Assembly: GCA_963751595.1 (NCBI GenBank)
Contig: CAVVVC010000001.1
Span: forward strand, 1,116,001-1,180,000
Length of the DNA: 64,000 nucleotides
Direction: 5' to 3'
Source of the DNA: JAHEGP01 sp963751595
GTDB taxonomy: Bacteria > Pseudomonadota > Gammaproteobacteria > Pseudomonadales > JAHEGP01
Part shown: one piece after another, positions 28,431 to 37,313 of the stretch
How the letters are laid out: every line of letters starts with the position of its first letter
How positions within the stretch are numbered: the first letter of the stretch is position 1
Notes under the pieces: model-generated
Told to the model about the DNA's origin: nothing
Seen by the model: the letters and a program-made list of their open reading frames with translations, nothing else
Databases searched by the model: none
Translations under genes and position numbers: made by a program

Positions 28431-30857
28431 TCAATGGGTATTTACGCGCGCCGAGACGTCAGCGGATGCCTCAATATTCTTGTCCATACCGGCGAGGTAC
28501 TCCTCATCGGCAATGGCTTCCGGCATGTGCTCGAGCGCGATCTTCAGCACCTCGTCAATCCACTTCACCGGTTTGATATCAAGTTCCTGCTTGATATCCT
28601 CAGGAATATCCCTCAGGTCACGCACATTCTCCTCGGGAATGATCACAGTCCGTATTTTCCCCCGGTGCGCAGCCAGCAGTTTTTCTTTCAAACCGCCAAT
28701 AGGCAGGACCTGGCCTCGCAGGGTGATCTCTCCCGTCATCGCAACGTTACCCTTGACCGGGATACCGGTCAGCACCGAGACCATGGCAGTGCACATGGCT
28801 ATGCCAGCGCTCGGGCCGTCTTTCGGCGTCGCGCCCTCAGGAACGTGGATGTGGACGTCGGTTTTTTCATGGAAGTTTGCCGGAATTCCCAGAGCCTGGG
28901 AGCGACTTTTGACCACAGTCGTCGCCGCCTGTATGGATTCCTGCATCACATCTCCCAGGGATCCGGTCTTGACCTGGCGCCCCTTGCCCACTACCGCAGA
29001 GGCCTCGATGGTTAACAGATCGCCCCCAACCTGGGTCCAGGCAAGGCCTATCACCTGGCCAACCTGGCTTTCTGCTTCGGCCAGTCCAAACTTGAACTTC
29101 TGCACGCCGAGGTAGTGCTCTACTTTTTCGGCGTCAATCACAACGGGCACATCGACCAGTTGCTGGATAATTTCCTTGACGACCTTGCGGCAGATTTTGG
29201 CGATCTCTCTTTCGAGACCTCGGACACCGGCTTCGCGCGTGTAGTACCGGATGATTTCCTTGATTGACTGATCGGAAAACTCGAGCTCTGCCGGCTTGAG
29301 ACCGTTCCGCTCAATCTGCTTGGGGATCAGGTACTTTTGTGCGATCCGCAGCTTTTCGACTTCCGTGTAACCGGGAATGCGAATGATCTCCAGCCGATCG
29401 AGTAGCGCGGGCGGTATATTCATGGAGTTGGCAGTGCACAGAAACATCACCTCGGACAAATCATAATCGACTTCGAGGTAGTGATCGTTGAAGGTTTTGT
29501 TTTGTTCGGGGTCCAGCACTTCCAGCATGGCACTTGCCGGGTCACCGCGATGGTCCATTCCCATCTTGTCGATCTCGTCGAGCAAGAACAGCGGGTTTTT
29601 GACCCCGACCTTGGTCATCTTCTGTACTACTTTTCCCGGCAGTGAGCCGATATATGTGCGCCGGTGCCCTCGGATTTCTGCTTCGTCACGCACACCGCCA
29701 AGCGCCATACGCACAAATTTTCTATTGGTTGCCCTGGCAATCGATTCCCCCAGGGAGGTTTTGCCGACCCCGGGCGGTCCCACCAAACACAGCACCGGCC
29801 CGTTGAGCTTACGCACCCGTTGCTGAACCGCCAGATATTCCAGGATTCGGTCTTTCACCTCTTCCAGGCCATAATGATCGCGATCGAGCACATCCTGCGC
29901 CTTTGCCAGGTCGATGCGGGTTTTACTCCGCTTCTTCCAGGGAACACCCACCATCCAGTCGATATAACTCCTGACCACCGAGGCTTCGGCGGACATCGGA
30001 GACATCATTTTTAACTTGGCGAGTTCTGCGCGGCTCTTGTCCTTGGCATCCTTGGGCATTCCCGCCTGCTCAATTTTCTGCTCCAGCAACTCGAGTTCAT
30101 TCGGTGTCTCCTCCATGTCACCAAGCTCGCTTTGAATGGCTTTCATTTGCTCATTCAAGTAGTACTCGCGCTGGCTCTTTTCCATCTGGCTTTTGACCCG
30201 GCCGCGGATTTTCTTTTCCACCTGGTGCAGGTCGATTTCCCCACCCAGCAGCGCCATCAGCATGTCCACGCGCTCCGCAATATCCGGCAGCTCGAGTATC
30301 TCCTGCTTCTTTTCAATGCTCAGCGACATATGTGCAGCGATGGTGTCTGCAAGCCGGCCAATCTCGTCAATACCGTTCAGCGACGTCAGCACCTCCGGGG
30401 GCACTTTTTTACTTAAATTGACGTAGCGCTCGAACTGCTCAAGCAAGGAGCCAACCAGCGCTTCCTCTTCCCTGTCTTCGGGCGAATTCGCGTAAAGACG
30501 CCTGGCGTTCGCCATGAAGAATCCCTGGTCTTCGTTGACGCTTTCGACGCCAGCGCGAAAGCCACCCTCCACCAATACCTTGACTGTGCCGTCTGGCAGC
30601 TTCAGCAATTGAAGCACGGTGGAGACCGTGCCAAGGAGATAAAAGCCCGTGACATCCGGGTCATCGTCAGAGGCACTCTTTTGGGCAACCAACAGAACCT
30701 GCTTGTCCCCGCTCATAGCCTTTTCCAGGGCTCGTATGGACTTCTCACGACCCACAAAAAGCGGAATCACCATATGCGGGTAGACCACCACATCACGCAG
30801 CGGCAACAGCGGCAACTCGAGACTTTCAACAGAACTTTTCAGAGGGTGTTTCTCCAC
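28431..30857 (-). CDS. lon: ATP-dependent protease Lon
   Basis: 808 aa from a GTG. Cytosolic AAA+ serine protease removing misfolded and regulatory proteins. Seen: LON N-terminal substrate domain ('LPLLPLRDVVVYPHMVIPLF'), Walker A 'GPPGVGKTS' near 359, Walker B 'LFLLDEIDKMG', and the C-terminal protease domain with catalytic Ser near 680 in 'KDGPSAGIAM' and a Lys in 'GGLKEKLLAAHRG'. Domain lengths match E. coli Lon (784). Preceded by a strong heat-shock-type promoter. Confidence 0.98.
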   Translation of the reverse strand: MEKHPLKSSVESLELPLLPLRDVVVYPHMVIPLFVGREKSIRALEKAMSGDKQVLLVAQKSASDDDPDVTGFYLLGTVSTVLQLLKLPDGTVKVLVEGGFRAGVESVNEDQGFFMANARRLYANSPEDREEEALVGSLLEQFERYVNLSKKVPPEVLTSLNGIDEIGRLADTIAAHMSLSIEKKQEILELPDIAERVDMLMALLGGEIDLHQVEKKIRGRVKSQMEKSQREYYLNEQMKAIQSELGDMEETPNELELLEQKIEQAGMPKDAKDKSRAELAKLKMMSPMSAEASVVRSYIDWMVGVPWKKRSKTRIDLAKAQDVLDRDHYGLEEVKDRILEYLAVQQRVRKLNGPVLCLVGPPGVGKTSLGESIARATNRKFVRMALGGVRDEAEIRGHRRTYIGSLPGKVVQKMTKVGVKNPLFLLDEIDKMGMDHRGDPASAMLEVLDPEQNKTFNDHYLEVDYDLSEVMFLCTANSMNIPPALLDRLEIIRIPGYTEVEKLRIAQKYLIPKQIERNGLKPAELEFSDQSIKEIIRYYTREAGVRGLEREIAKICRKVVKEIIQQLVDVPVVIDAEKVEHYLGVQKFKFGLAEAESQVGQVIGLAWTQVGGDLLTIEASAVVGKGRQVKTGSLGDVMQESIQAATTVVKSRSQALGIPANFHEKTDVHIHVPEGATPKDGPSAGIAMCTAMVSVLTGIPVKGNVAMTGEITLRGQVLPIGGLKEKLLAAHRGKIRTVIIPEENVRDLRDIPEDIKQELDIKPVKWIDEVLKIALEHMPEAIADEEYLAGMDKNIEASADVSARVNTH

Positions 30858-30923
30858 GAAGGACTCCGTTTATCAATGCGGTACGCAATGCCGTATTGGT
30901 GAATGCGCATGCTTACGGGCCTG

Positions 30924-30951
30924 AGATGGGGCCTCGGGGGCGTATTTCAAG
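30924..30951 (-). promoter_or_regulatory. Sigma-32 (heat-shock) promoter of lon
   Basis: On the minus strand CTTGAAA (30951-30945), a 13-base spacer, then CCCCATCT (30931-30924). This fits the RpoH consensus CTTGAAA-N(11-16)-CCCCATNT almost perfectly. It lies about 70 bases before the lon GTG and downstream of the clpX terminator. Confidence 0.88.
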
Positions 30952-30973
30952 GCCACTCTCGCGACCTGGAGCG

Positions 30974-31000
30974 AAAACCGGCACCCTTGCAGGGTGCCGG
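30974..31000 (-). terminator. Rho-independent terminator after clpX
   Basis: CCGGCACCC / GGGTGCCGG, 9-bp stem with a 5-nt loop, followed on the minus strand by TTTTCGC, 10 bases past the clpX stop. Confidence 0.8.
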
Positions 31001-31009
31001 ACCAGGGGG

Positions 31010-32314
31010 TTACTCCTCCGGAGCAGCCCGGGCTGCGGTTTCCTGGGTCTCGTAGACTACGAAGGGCTCTGAATCGCCCTTGATGACCGATTCATCGATA
31101 ACCACTTTGCTGACATTTTCTTCCGAGGGGATTCGATACATGGAATCCAGCAGCACCGACTCGAGAATTGACCGCAACCCTCTTGCCCCGGTTTTCCGCT
31201 CCATGGCTTTGAAGGCGATAGCACGCAAGCCATCCTCCCGAAAATCCACTTCGACATCTTCCATGTCGAACAACTTTGCATACTGCTTGGTAAGGGCGTT
31301 GCGGGGTTCGGTCAGAATCCTCACCAGCGCCTCCTCGTCGAGCTCCTCCAGCGTAGCAATTACCGGCAAGCGACCAACGAACTCCGGGATCAGCCCGTAG
31401 CGAACGAGGTCTTCCGGCTCCAGGTCGTGCAGCACCTCGCCGATATTCTTGCTGTTCTCCTTGCTCTTCACTTCGGCGCTAAAGCCGATGCCACCCTTCT
31501 CGGAGCGGTCGCGAATCACTTTCTCAAGCCCGGCGAACGCGCCCCCGCAGATAAACAGAATGTTTGATGTATCGACCTGTAAAAATTCCTGCTGCGGGTG
31601 CTTGCGTCCGCCCTGTGGCGGCACTGATGCTACCGTGCCTTCTATCAGCTTGAGCAAGGCCTGCTGCACCCCCTCCCCCGATACGTCACGGGTGATCGAG
31701 GGGTTGTCAGACTTGCGCGAAATTTTGTCGATCTCGTCGATGTAAACGATGCCCATCTGAGCACGTTCGACATCGTAATCACACTTTTGCAGGAGCTTCT
31801 GGATGATGTTCTCGACATCCTCACCCACGTAGCCGGCTTCGGTCAGGGTCGTCGCATCTGCAATAGTAAAAGGAACGTCCAACAGCCGCGCCAGGGTTTC
31901 CGCCAGCAGTGTCTTACCGCTACCGGTGGGCCCAACCAGGAGAATGTTGCTTTTTCCCAGCTCGACCAGGCTGTCGCCCTTGGATTTCCCTTTGGATTTC
32001 TCTTCATAACGGAGGCGTTTGTAGTGATTGTAAACCGCCACCGCCAGCACCTTCTTGGCCCGACTCTGACCGATGACGTAATCATCGAGAATGGTGCTGA
32101 TTTCCTGAGGAGTCGGGAGGGTTTCCCGCGCACTTTCGGCACTGCTTTCCTGTACTTCTTCGCGGATGATATCGTTGCAAAGATCCACGCATTCGTCGCA
32201 GATGAACACAGAGGGGCCGGCGATAAGCTTTCTCACCTCATGCTGGCTCTTACCGCAAAATGAGCAGTACAAGAGCTTCCCCTTGTCTTCGCCGCCTCGC
32301 GTGTCGTCAACCAT
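31010..32314 (-). CDS. clpX: ClpX ATPase subunit of the ClpXP protease
   Basis: 434 aa. AAA+ unfoldase feeding ClpP. Seen: N-terminal four-Cys zinc domain ('YCSFCGKSQ' ... 'FICDECVDLC'), Walker A 'LVGPTGSGKTLLAETLA', Walker B 'GIVYIDEIDKISRK', pore loop 'SGEGVQQALLKLIEG' region, the IGF-type ClpP-contact loop represented by 'GIGFSAEV', and sensor-2 'GARGLRSILE'. Size matches E. coli ClpX (424). Downstream of clpP with a hairpin between the two. Confidence 0.98.
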   Translation of the reverse strand: MVDDTRGGEDKGKLLYCSFCGKSQHEVRKLIAGPSVFICDECVDLCNDIIREEVQESSAESARETLPTPQEISTILDDYVIGQSRAKKVLAVAVYNHYKRLRYEEKSKGKSKGDSLVELGKSNILLVGPTGSGKTLLAETLARLLDVPFTIADATTLTEAGYVGEDVENIIQKLLQKCDYDVERAQMGIVYIDEIDKISRKSDNPSITRDVSGEGVQQALLKLIEGTVASVPPQGGRKHPQQEFLQVDTSNILFICGGAFAGLEKVIRDRSEKGGIGFSAEVKSKENSKNIGEVLHDLEPEDLVRYGLIPEFVGRLPVIATLEELDEEALVRILTEPRNALTKQYAKLFDMEDVEVDFREDGLRAIAFKAMERKTGARGLRSILESVLLDSMYRIPSEENVSKVVIDESVIKGDSEPFVVYETQETAARAAPEE

Positions 32315-32371
32315 GCACCCTGTACCTCAGAATTTGCCGTCGAATCTTAAAGATGGAGATTTTTAGTTCGT

Positions 32372-32401
32372 TTTGCAAGCCCCTTTTCCCAGGCTTGCAA
32401 A
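32372..32401 (-). terminator. Perfect 10-bp hairpin between clpP and clpX
   Basis: TTTGCAAGCC / GGCTTGCAAA with a 10-nt loop in the 102-base gap. No long T-tract follows on the minus strand (AACGAAC), so partial attenuation or RNA processing that sets the ClpP:ClpX ratio is more likely than full termination. Confidence 0.6.
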
Positions 32402-32416
32402 TTAATCGCCAAATGC

Positions 32417-33046
32417 TCAGCTACCGCGATGCTCGAGAACTTCATCGATCAGGCCGTACTCTTTGGACCTCGCTGCATCCATAAAGTTATCGCGCTCAGT
32501 GTCCCGGCGAATCGTTTCGATATCCTGTCCAGTGTGCTCTGCCATGAGCTGATTGAGCTTTTCACGGATGATCAGGATCTCCCGCGCCGCGATGTCGATA
32601 TCGGTTGCCTGGCCCTGAGCTCCTCCGCTTGGCTGGTGGATCATGGTGCGGGCATTGGGCAGAGCGTAGCGCTTGCCCTTGGTTCCACCGCCCAGCAGGA
32701 AAGCACCCATACTGGCCGCCTGACCCACGCACATTGTGCTGATGTCAGGCTTGATGAACTTCATGGTGTCGTAAATTGCGAGCCCTGCCGTCACCGACCC
32801 ACCCGGGGAGTTAATGTAGAGGTGAATGTCCTTGTCGGGGTTTTCCGACTCCAAAAATAACAACTGGGCCACCACCAGGTTCGCCATGTGGTCCTCAATG
32901 GGGCCAACGATGAATACGACTCTCTCCTTCAGCAAGCGGGAGTAAATATCGTAGGAGCGCTCACCCCGCGCGGACTGCTCAACCACCATGGGGATCAGGC
33001 CGAGGTTCTTTTCTTCTACTGCGGTATAACCACCGGGATTAATCAA
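32417..33046 (-). CDS. clpP: ClpP proteolytic subunit
   Basis: About 209 aa. Serine peptidase forming a double heptameric ring that works with ClpX/ClpA. Seen: 'VEQSARGERSYDIYSRLLKE', 'YINSPGGSVTAGLAIYD', catalytic Ser in 'GQAASMGAFLL', catalytic His in 'RTMIHQPSGG', and a later Asp. Start: no ATG is available at the N-terminus. A TTG at 33046 sits 6 bases after GGAG; another TTG at 33058 overlaps that site and is less likely. A short propeptide is expected to be removed. Between tig and clpX as in most gammaproteobacteria. Confidence 0.95.
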   Translation of the reverse strand: MINPGGYTAVEEKNLGLIPMVVEQSARGERSYDIYSRLLKERVVFIVGPIEDHMANLVVAQLLFLESENPDKDIHLYINSPGGSVTAGLAIYDTMKFIKPDISTMCVGQAASMGAFLLGGGTKGKRYALPNARTMIHQPSGGAQGQATDIDIAAREILIIREKLNQLMAEHTGQDIETIRRDTERDNFMDAARSKEYGLIDEVLEHRGS

Positions 33047-33157
33047 CTTTTTCTCCAAAATTCAAAAACACGGGTTGTTGTGCCTCTGGAACATAAATAA
33101 TGAACGGCGGCTCTGCAAGCCAAACCGCCGCGCCGAGCGATTCTGGGCATTCCAGTT

Positions 33158-34531
33158 TCACTTCTCGGCTTCTTGCCCCTGCTCAGCGCTCTCTTCCGGC
33201 GATTCTTCAGGTTTGGCTTCGACGGCAGGAGCCTTGGGTGCCACCGCCTCTTCGTAGCTCTGACCCACCTCCTCAATCGTGGCCATCGCCAGGATTTTCT
33301 CGACGGCCTCGTCCTCCAGCACAGCCGACTCCACTGACCGCAAGAGTTCCTCGTTGCCGTAATAGTACTTAACGACCTCGGCGGGATCCTGGTAGGTCGC
33401 GGCGATTTCCTCGACCATCGCTTTGACCTTCTCCGGATCTGCTTTCAGGGCTTCTGATTTGATCAACTCACCCAGGATAAGACCCAGGGATACCCGCCGT
33501 TCGGCCTGCTCCTTGAACATTTCGTCCGGCAATACTGACGCATCGAATTGCGCCGCCGCCTCGCCGAACTGCTGCAGCATCTGCTTGCGGAGTACCTCTA
33601 CCTCGCCCTGCACCAGTGCTGAGGGCAGTTGGACATCGTGCATGTCTGTCAGCTGATCCATCACCTGCTGTTTGACCTTGGTGGTCACCGCTTTTTTGAG
33701 TTCGCGGCGCATGTTGTCCGCAACTTGCTGCCGAAACTCCTCTTCGCCGCCGGAAGACACACCATAGCGGGAGAAGAAGTCCTCGTTCAACTCGGCGGGC
33801 CGATGTTCCTTCACGGCGTTGACGCGAATCTGAAACTGTACCTCCGCGCCTTTGAGCTCTTCGTTATGGTACTCCTCGGGGAACTGTAGCTCCAGGGTCT
33901 TCTCTTCCCCCGCGCGCAGTCCCAGCAATCCCTCTTCGAAGCCTGCAATCATACGCCCCGAGCCAAGCACCAGATCAGTGCCCTCTGCGCTGCCGCCCTC
34001 AAAAGGCTCGCCATCGCGGGTACCTTTATAGTCGATATTCACCTCGTCCTCATTGGCGGCAGCCCGCTCAACGACTTCATAGGCCCCCTGTTGCTTGCGA
34101 AACATCTCAATCATGCGATCGACATCGGCATCAGTGACCTCCGCAACCGGCTTGGTCACGCTGACCCGGGTCAAGTCGGCAAGGGCAATTTCGGGGTAAA
34201 TTTCGAAGGTCGCGACGTACTGTAAATCCTTCCCGGGCGCCATTTCCCTGGGCTCGATCTTCGGCTGCCCGGCTGGCTGCAGCTCTTCTTTCATCACCGC
34301 TTCGTAAAAGGTCTGGCTCATGACTTCACCGACGACTTCCTGTCGAACGCCGCTACCAAAACGCTGGCGAATAACCTTCATGGGCACCTTGCCGGGCCGG
34401 AATCCATCAATGCGCACAGTACCCGCGGCTTTCTTCAAGCGCTTGTCGATTTCTTGCTCAATCCGTTCAGCGGGCACGCCGATAGTGAGCCTGCGCTCCA
34501 GACCCGTCGTTGTTTCAATGGAAACCTGCAT
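33158..34531 (-). CDS. tig: Trigger factor
   Basis: 457 aa. Ribosome-bound chaperone and prolyl isomerase that meets nascent chains. Seen: ribosome-binding tail with 'VRIDGFRPGKVPMKVIRQRF' (family GFRxGKxP loop), an FKBP-type domain about 160-240 ('DEVNIDYKGTRDGEPFEGGS', 'GLLGLRAGEEKTLELQFPEE'), then the helical C-terminal arms. The final 40 residues are Glu/Ala/Pro-rich and probably disordered, making it slightly longer than E. coli Tig (432). A tRNA-Leu gene lies just upstream on the same strand. Confidence 0.97.
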   Translation of the reverse strand: MQVSIETTTGLERRLTIGVPAERIEQEIDKRLKKAAGTVRIDGFRPGKVPMKVIRQRFGSGVRQEVVGEVMSQTFYEAVMKEELQPAGQPKIEPREMAPGKDLQYVATFEIYPEIALADLTRVSVTKPVAEVTDADVDRMIEMFRKQQGAYEVVERAAANEDEVNIDYKGTRDGEPFEGGSAEGTDLVLGSGRMIAGFEEGLLGLRAGEEKTLELQFPEEYHNEELKGAEVQFQIRVNAVKEHRPAELNEDFFSRYGVSSGGEEEFRQQVADNMRRELKKAVTTKVKQQVMDQLTDMHDVQLPSALVQGEVEVLRKQMLQQFGEAAAQFDASVLPDEMFKEQAERRVSLGLILGELIKSEALKADPEKVKAMVEEIAATYQDPAEVVKYYYGNEELLRSVESAVLEDEAVEKILAMATIEEVGQSYEEAVAPKAPAVEAKPEESPEESAEQGQEAEK

Positions 34532-34603
34532 GTCAATACCTCGAATTCAATACCCGTAACCAGCGGACACTGCCGGCTGGCTGCAATGTGGAAAGTCAAT
34601 GAA

Positions 34604-34688
34604 TGGTGCGGGTGGGGAGACTCGAACTCCCACGCCTTGCGGCACCAGAACCTAAATCTGGCGTGTATACCAATTTCACCACACCCGC
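34604..34688 (-). tRNA. tRNA-Leu (anticodon UAG)
   Basis: 85 nt including the encoded CCA. Acceptor stem GCGGGTG / CACCCGC, long variable arm typical of class II tRNAs, anticodon stem CCAGA / TCTGG with loop TTTAGGT, so anticodon TAG reading CTA/CTN leucine codons. T-arm with TTCGAGT. It precedes tig, as tRNA genes often do in Pseudomonas relatives. Confidence 0.97.
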
Positions 34689-34867
34689 GCTTGCTGAAGT
34701 AATCGTTCCAATAGCAGCAAGGCGCGTCCTAAAGTAGTTCCTTAGAATGCGCCAATATCTCGTTGATATAATGTGTTGTTATGGACAATTCCGGTGACGG
34801 ACCAGCAACGACAAGCGCTGCATTCTGCCACAATGTAGTGCCCCGTTCAACAGCGGATAAGCGCCCA

Positions 34868-36187
34868 TCAGGCGGGTCGCGCCACCAGCGCTGTGGCACC
34901 CGCTATTCCCCTCTGGGTCAGTGTTGCCGCCAGCATCGTAGCGGGCAGAAGACAAGCCTGCTCCGGCAGCAACAGGCAGTCGCCAACCACCAACTCGCCC
35001 GCTACCACCATGACGAGCGCATAGCTTCCACCCAGATCGATATCATGGCTGGCACCGGGTTGCAGCATCCAGCGCTCTACTTCGAAATCCGCGAAATCGA
35101 CGATTCTCTCTATCAGCACCTGGTCGTCCTGAAAACAAACCGAAAAAGGCGCTTCGGCTTCAGGTTCCAGCGCCATCAATACCACCCCGTCATCGGTATC
35201 CCAGTGCTGCTGGGTCAGCACTTTCTGGGCAAAAGACAGGATTTTTCGCTCGTAAACCGGGGTTTGGAATTCCACGGTCCTCACCCCGTGCTGCAGTGCG
35301 TGGGGGGTGTAGCAGGGAACCTTGACCACGTCGCCTACCCGCAGTGGTTTGAAGTGGGTAAAGGCCTCCATTTCAAGCCTCAGTGATTCCTCTTGCTGCA
35401 GCAGTTGCCCGTCCAGCGTGGCTTGCCAAGCCATCAATTGCGACGGCGATACCGGCGCATCCAGCGCGATACCAGCCTCCTCGCGCCGAATATCCAGCTG
35501 CGCATCTATGGTGCGCCGCACACTTTCATAGGCCGCTACGCTGGCTCGATACGCGGCTTTGAAATCAGCGTCACTGGAGTAGCGCTTTCGTCGCTCGGGA
35601 TCGAAACCGAAGCGAATGGCACCCGTGCCATCCGGCCACGCGGTCTCATCAACATGGGTCACCACGTAGACTTCTCGCTTCTCCTCGTGCAACTCGAAGT
35701 AAAGGTCACCCCAGACCGGGGCAGGCAGCGGGTCAAGAATTTTCAGTAATACGAGCTCCCGGTGATTTCCTGTTAACCAGGGCGCCAGGGTATCCAGCAC
35801 CCAGGGAAGAGGAACGGCATCACCGGTCTCCGGCGCCAGGCCACAGACTCCGCGCTCCTCGACCCCCGTGTACCAGATCTCCTGACCCCAGGGCTTGGGT
35901 ATAGGGACCCGGTCGAGCCGCAGGGGGCTGGACAGAGAAAAGCTGGACATCGGCGCATTGCCAGACCCCGCCGAGCGCAGGGAAAGAGCCACCGGTATCG
36001 GCCGGTTGGCTTGGCGCTTCATGGTCACCTGCAGCTCAAACCGCACTACACTGGGCTCAGCAAGCCAGTGGCAGTTCAGCTCGACCAGGCAGCCTATCGG
36101 CGGGAACAAGTCGCCGTCCACCGGATCGAGGCGCCCGACCTGCGCTTCAATCCAGGGGCTTACCTCAGCAGCGGTGAGTGTTTTCAT
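34868..36187 (-). CDS. Class I phosphomannose isomerase-like cupin protein
   Basis: About 439 aa. The ATG at 36187 has GAGGGAG about 5 bases upstream; the longer reading to 36217 does not. Resembles type I mannose-6-phosphate isomerases: 'PIPKPWGQEIWYTGVEERG' mirrors the 'xPKxWGxEIW' opening, 'DPLPAPVWGDLYFELHEEK' the metal region, and 'VGDVVKVPCYTPHALQHGVR' followed by 'VEFQTPVYERK' the C-terminal cupin metal site. An N-terminal segment of about 70 residues and a central helical insertion of about 100 residues depart from classical ManA, so the sugar substrate is uncertain. It follows the GH84-like gene by 43 bases, hinting at a role in amino-sugar or hexose-phosphate handling. Confidence 0.7.
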   Translation of the reverse strand: MKTLTAAEVSPWIEAQVGRLDPVDGDLFPPIGCLVELNCHWLAEPSVVRFELQVTMKRQANRPIPVALSLRSAGSGNAPMSSFSLSSPLRLDRVPIPKPWGQEIWYTGVEERGVCGLAPETGDAVPLPWVLDTLAPWLTGNHRELVLLKILDPLPAPVWGDLYFELHEEKREVYVVTHVDETAWPDGTGAIRFGFDPERRKRYSSDADFKAAYRASVAAYESVRRTIDAQLDIRREEAGIALDAPVSPSQLMAWQATLDGQLLQQEESLRLEMEAFTHFKPLRVGDVVKVPCYTPHALQHGVRTVEFQTPVYERKILSFAQKVLTQQHWDTDDGVVLMALEPEAEAPFSVCFQDDQVLIERIVDFADFEVERWMLQPGASHDIDLGGSYALVMVVAGELVVGDCLLLPEQACLLPATMLAATLTQRGIAGATALVARPA

Positions 36188-36230
36188 AAACTCCCTCGTT
36201 TGTGTCTCGGTGACCACCCGGTCTGACCGG

Positions 36231-37313
36231 CTACTCGGTCAGGCACGCGGGGTCAAACCGATACTCGCCCTGCAGCCAACCAAGAACCTCAGTCGCAATC
36301 GGATGTTCAAAAGTGCCATATTCAGACACCAGCCGTCGTTGATGGGCCTTGTCGATGGCATCCAGGCCCTCATCGTTAAAAAGCCCGAGGTCCCGCGCCA
36401 ACAAGCTGGCTAAGGCCCCAGGTGCCTGGCGCGCCACCGCCTGCTCAAAGCCGGTCGCCGGAGACCGGCAGCCGGGCATGGTACACAGGGCAATGCGGGA
36501 CAGGCGAGCCTGATTCATCGGATTAGCCAAATGGCCCCGGCACCACGACGGCATGTCCTCGGGACGGTTACAAAAGGGGCGCAAATTCAGGCGGCGGCTC
36601 ATTTTCTCACCATCGTTGACCGGGTAATTGTCCCACAATACCGGCGCTCGCTGCATGGCCACAGATATCGCCGCCAGCGTGTCCCGACTGAAGCGCTCGG
36701 AACATACCTTTTCACCGGTCCAGAAAAAGTCGATGCTTTGATCCAGCTCTCGGCCTAATTGCTGCCAGTAGTTCCCCGGCATGGCCCCGAAGACCCGCTC
36801 CAGCACCGGGTCATCGCTGTAATAAGTTGGGCAAAAAATGACCCGTGCAGCGCTGCTACAGGCGGCGATATCAGCTACCATCCGCGCCTGCAGGGCCGCA
36901 AGGTCGGGCACGTCGCCACGCATGTCGTCGAACAGGATGCACAGAATATCGGGCCGCAGCTGCTCGATAGCGGCAAGTTTGGGTCTGAGGCGTTGCAGGG
37001 TGGCCGGGCCATAATCGATATAAGCCTCCAGCGGCGAGAGCCCTATTCCCCATCGTACCCCGCGGTTACGGCAATGTTCCCCAAGGCCAAGCAGTGCTTC
37101 AAAATCCTGCTCACTCCACGGCTGATCCCAATCTCGTCGCAAAAAGGTGTCGGCTTTGGGGGCATAGATATAGGTATTGAGCCCGTTTTCACGCAGGAAG
37201 TTAACGCTGGACCGCCGCTCCTCCCAGGTCCAGCAGCGGCCATAAAAACCCTCGACGACCCCGGTGAGGAAGTCGCCCCCGGCGCATTCAATCACCCGTG
37301 ACACCAGCGCCAC
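36231..37313 (-). CDS. GH84-family beta-N-acetylhexosaminidase (catalytic domain only)
   Basis: 360 aa. Strong match in pattern to the GH84 / O-GlcNAcase catalytic barrel: 'GVVEGFYGRCWTWEER', 'TYIYAPKADTFLRRDW', 'WGIGLSPLE', the double-Asp 'ILFDDMRGD' with Asp129/Asp130 in the position of the acid/base pair used in substrate-assisted catalysis, 'IFCPTYYSDDP', and 'PVLWDNYPVNDGE'. There is no signal peptide and none of the extra N- or C-terminal domains of secreted bacterial GH84 enzymes, so it should act in the cytosol. The start overlaps the tatD stop by 26 bases. It probably removes terminal N-acetylglucosamine; the in vivo substrate is unknown. Confidence 0.85.
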   Translation of the reverse strand: MALVSRVIECAGGDFLTGVVEGFYGRCWTWEERRSSVNFLRENGLNTYIYAPKADTFLRRDWDQPWSEQDFEALLGLGEHCRNRGVRWGIGLSPLEAYIDYGPATLQRLRPKLAAIEQLRPDILCILFDDMRGDVPDLAALQARMVADIAACSSAARVIFCPTYYSDDPVLERVFGAMPGNYWQQLGRELDQSIDFFWTGEKVCSERFSRDTLAAISVAMQRAPVLWDNYPVNDGEKMSRRLNLRPFCNRPEDMPSWCRGHLANPMNQARLSRIALCTMPGCRSPATGFEQAVARQAPGALASLLARDLGLFNDEGLDAIDKAHQRRLVSEYGTFEHPIATEVLGWLQGEYRFDPACLTE

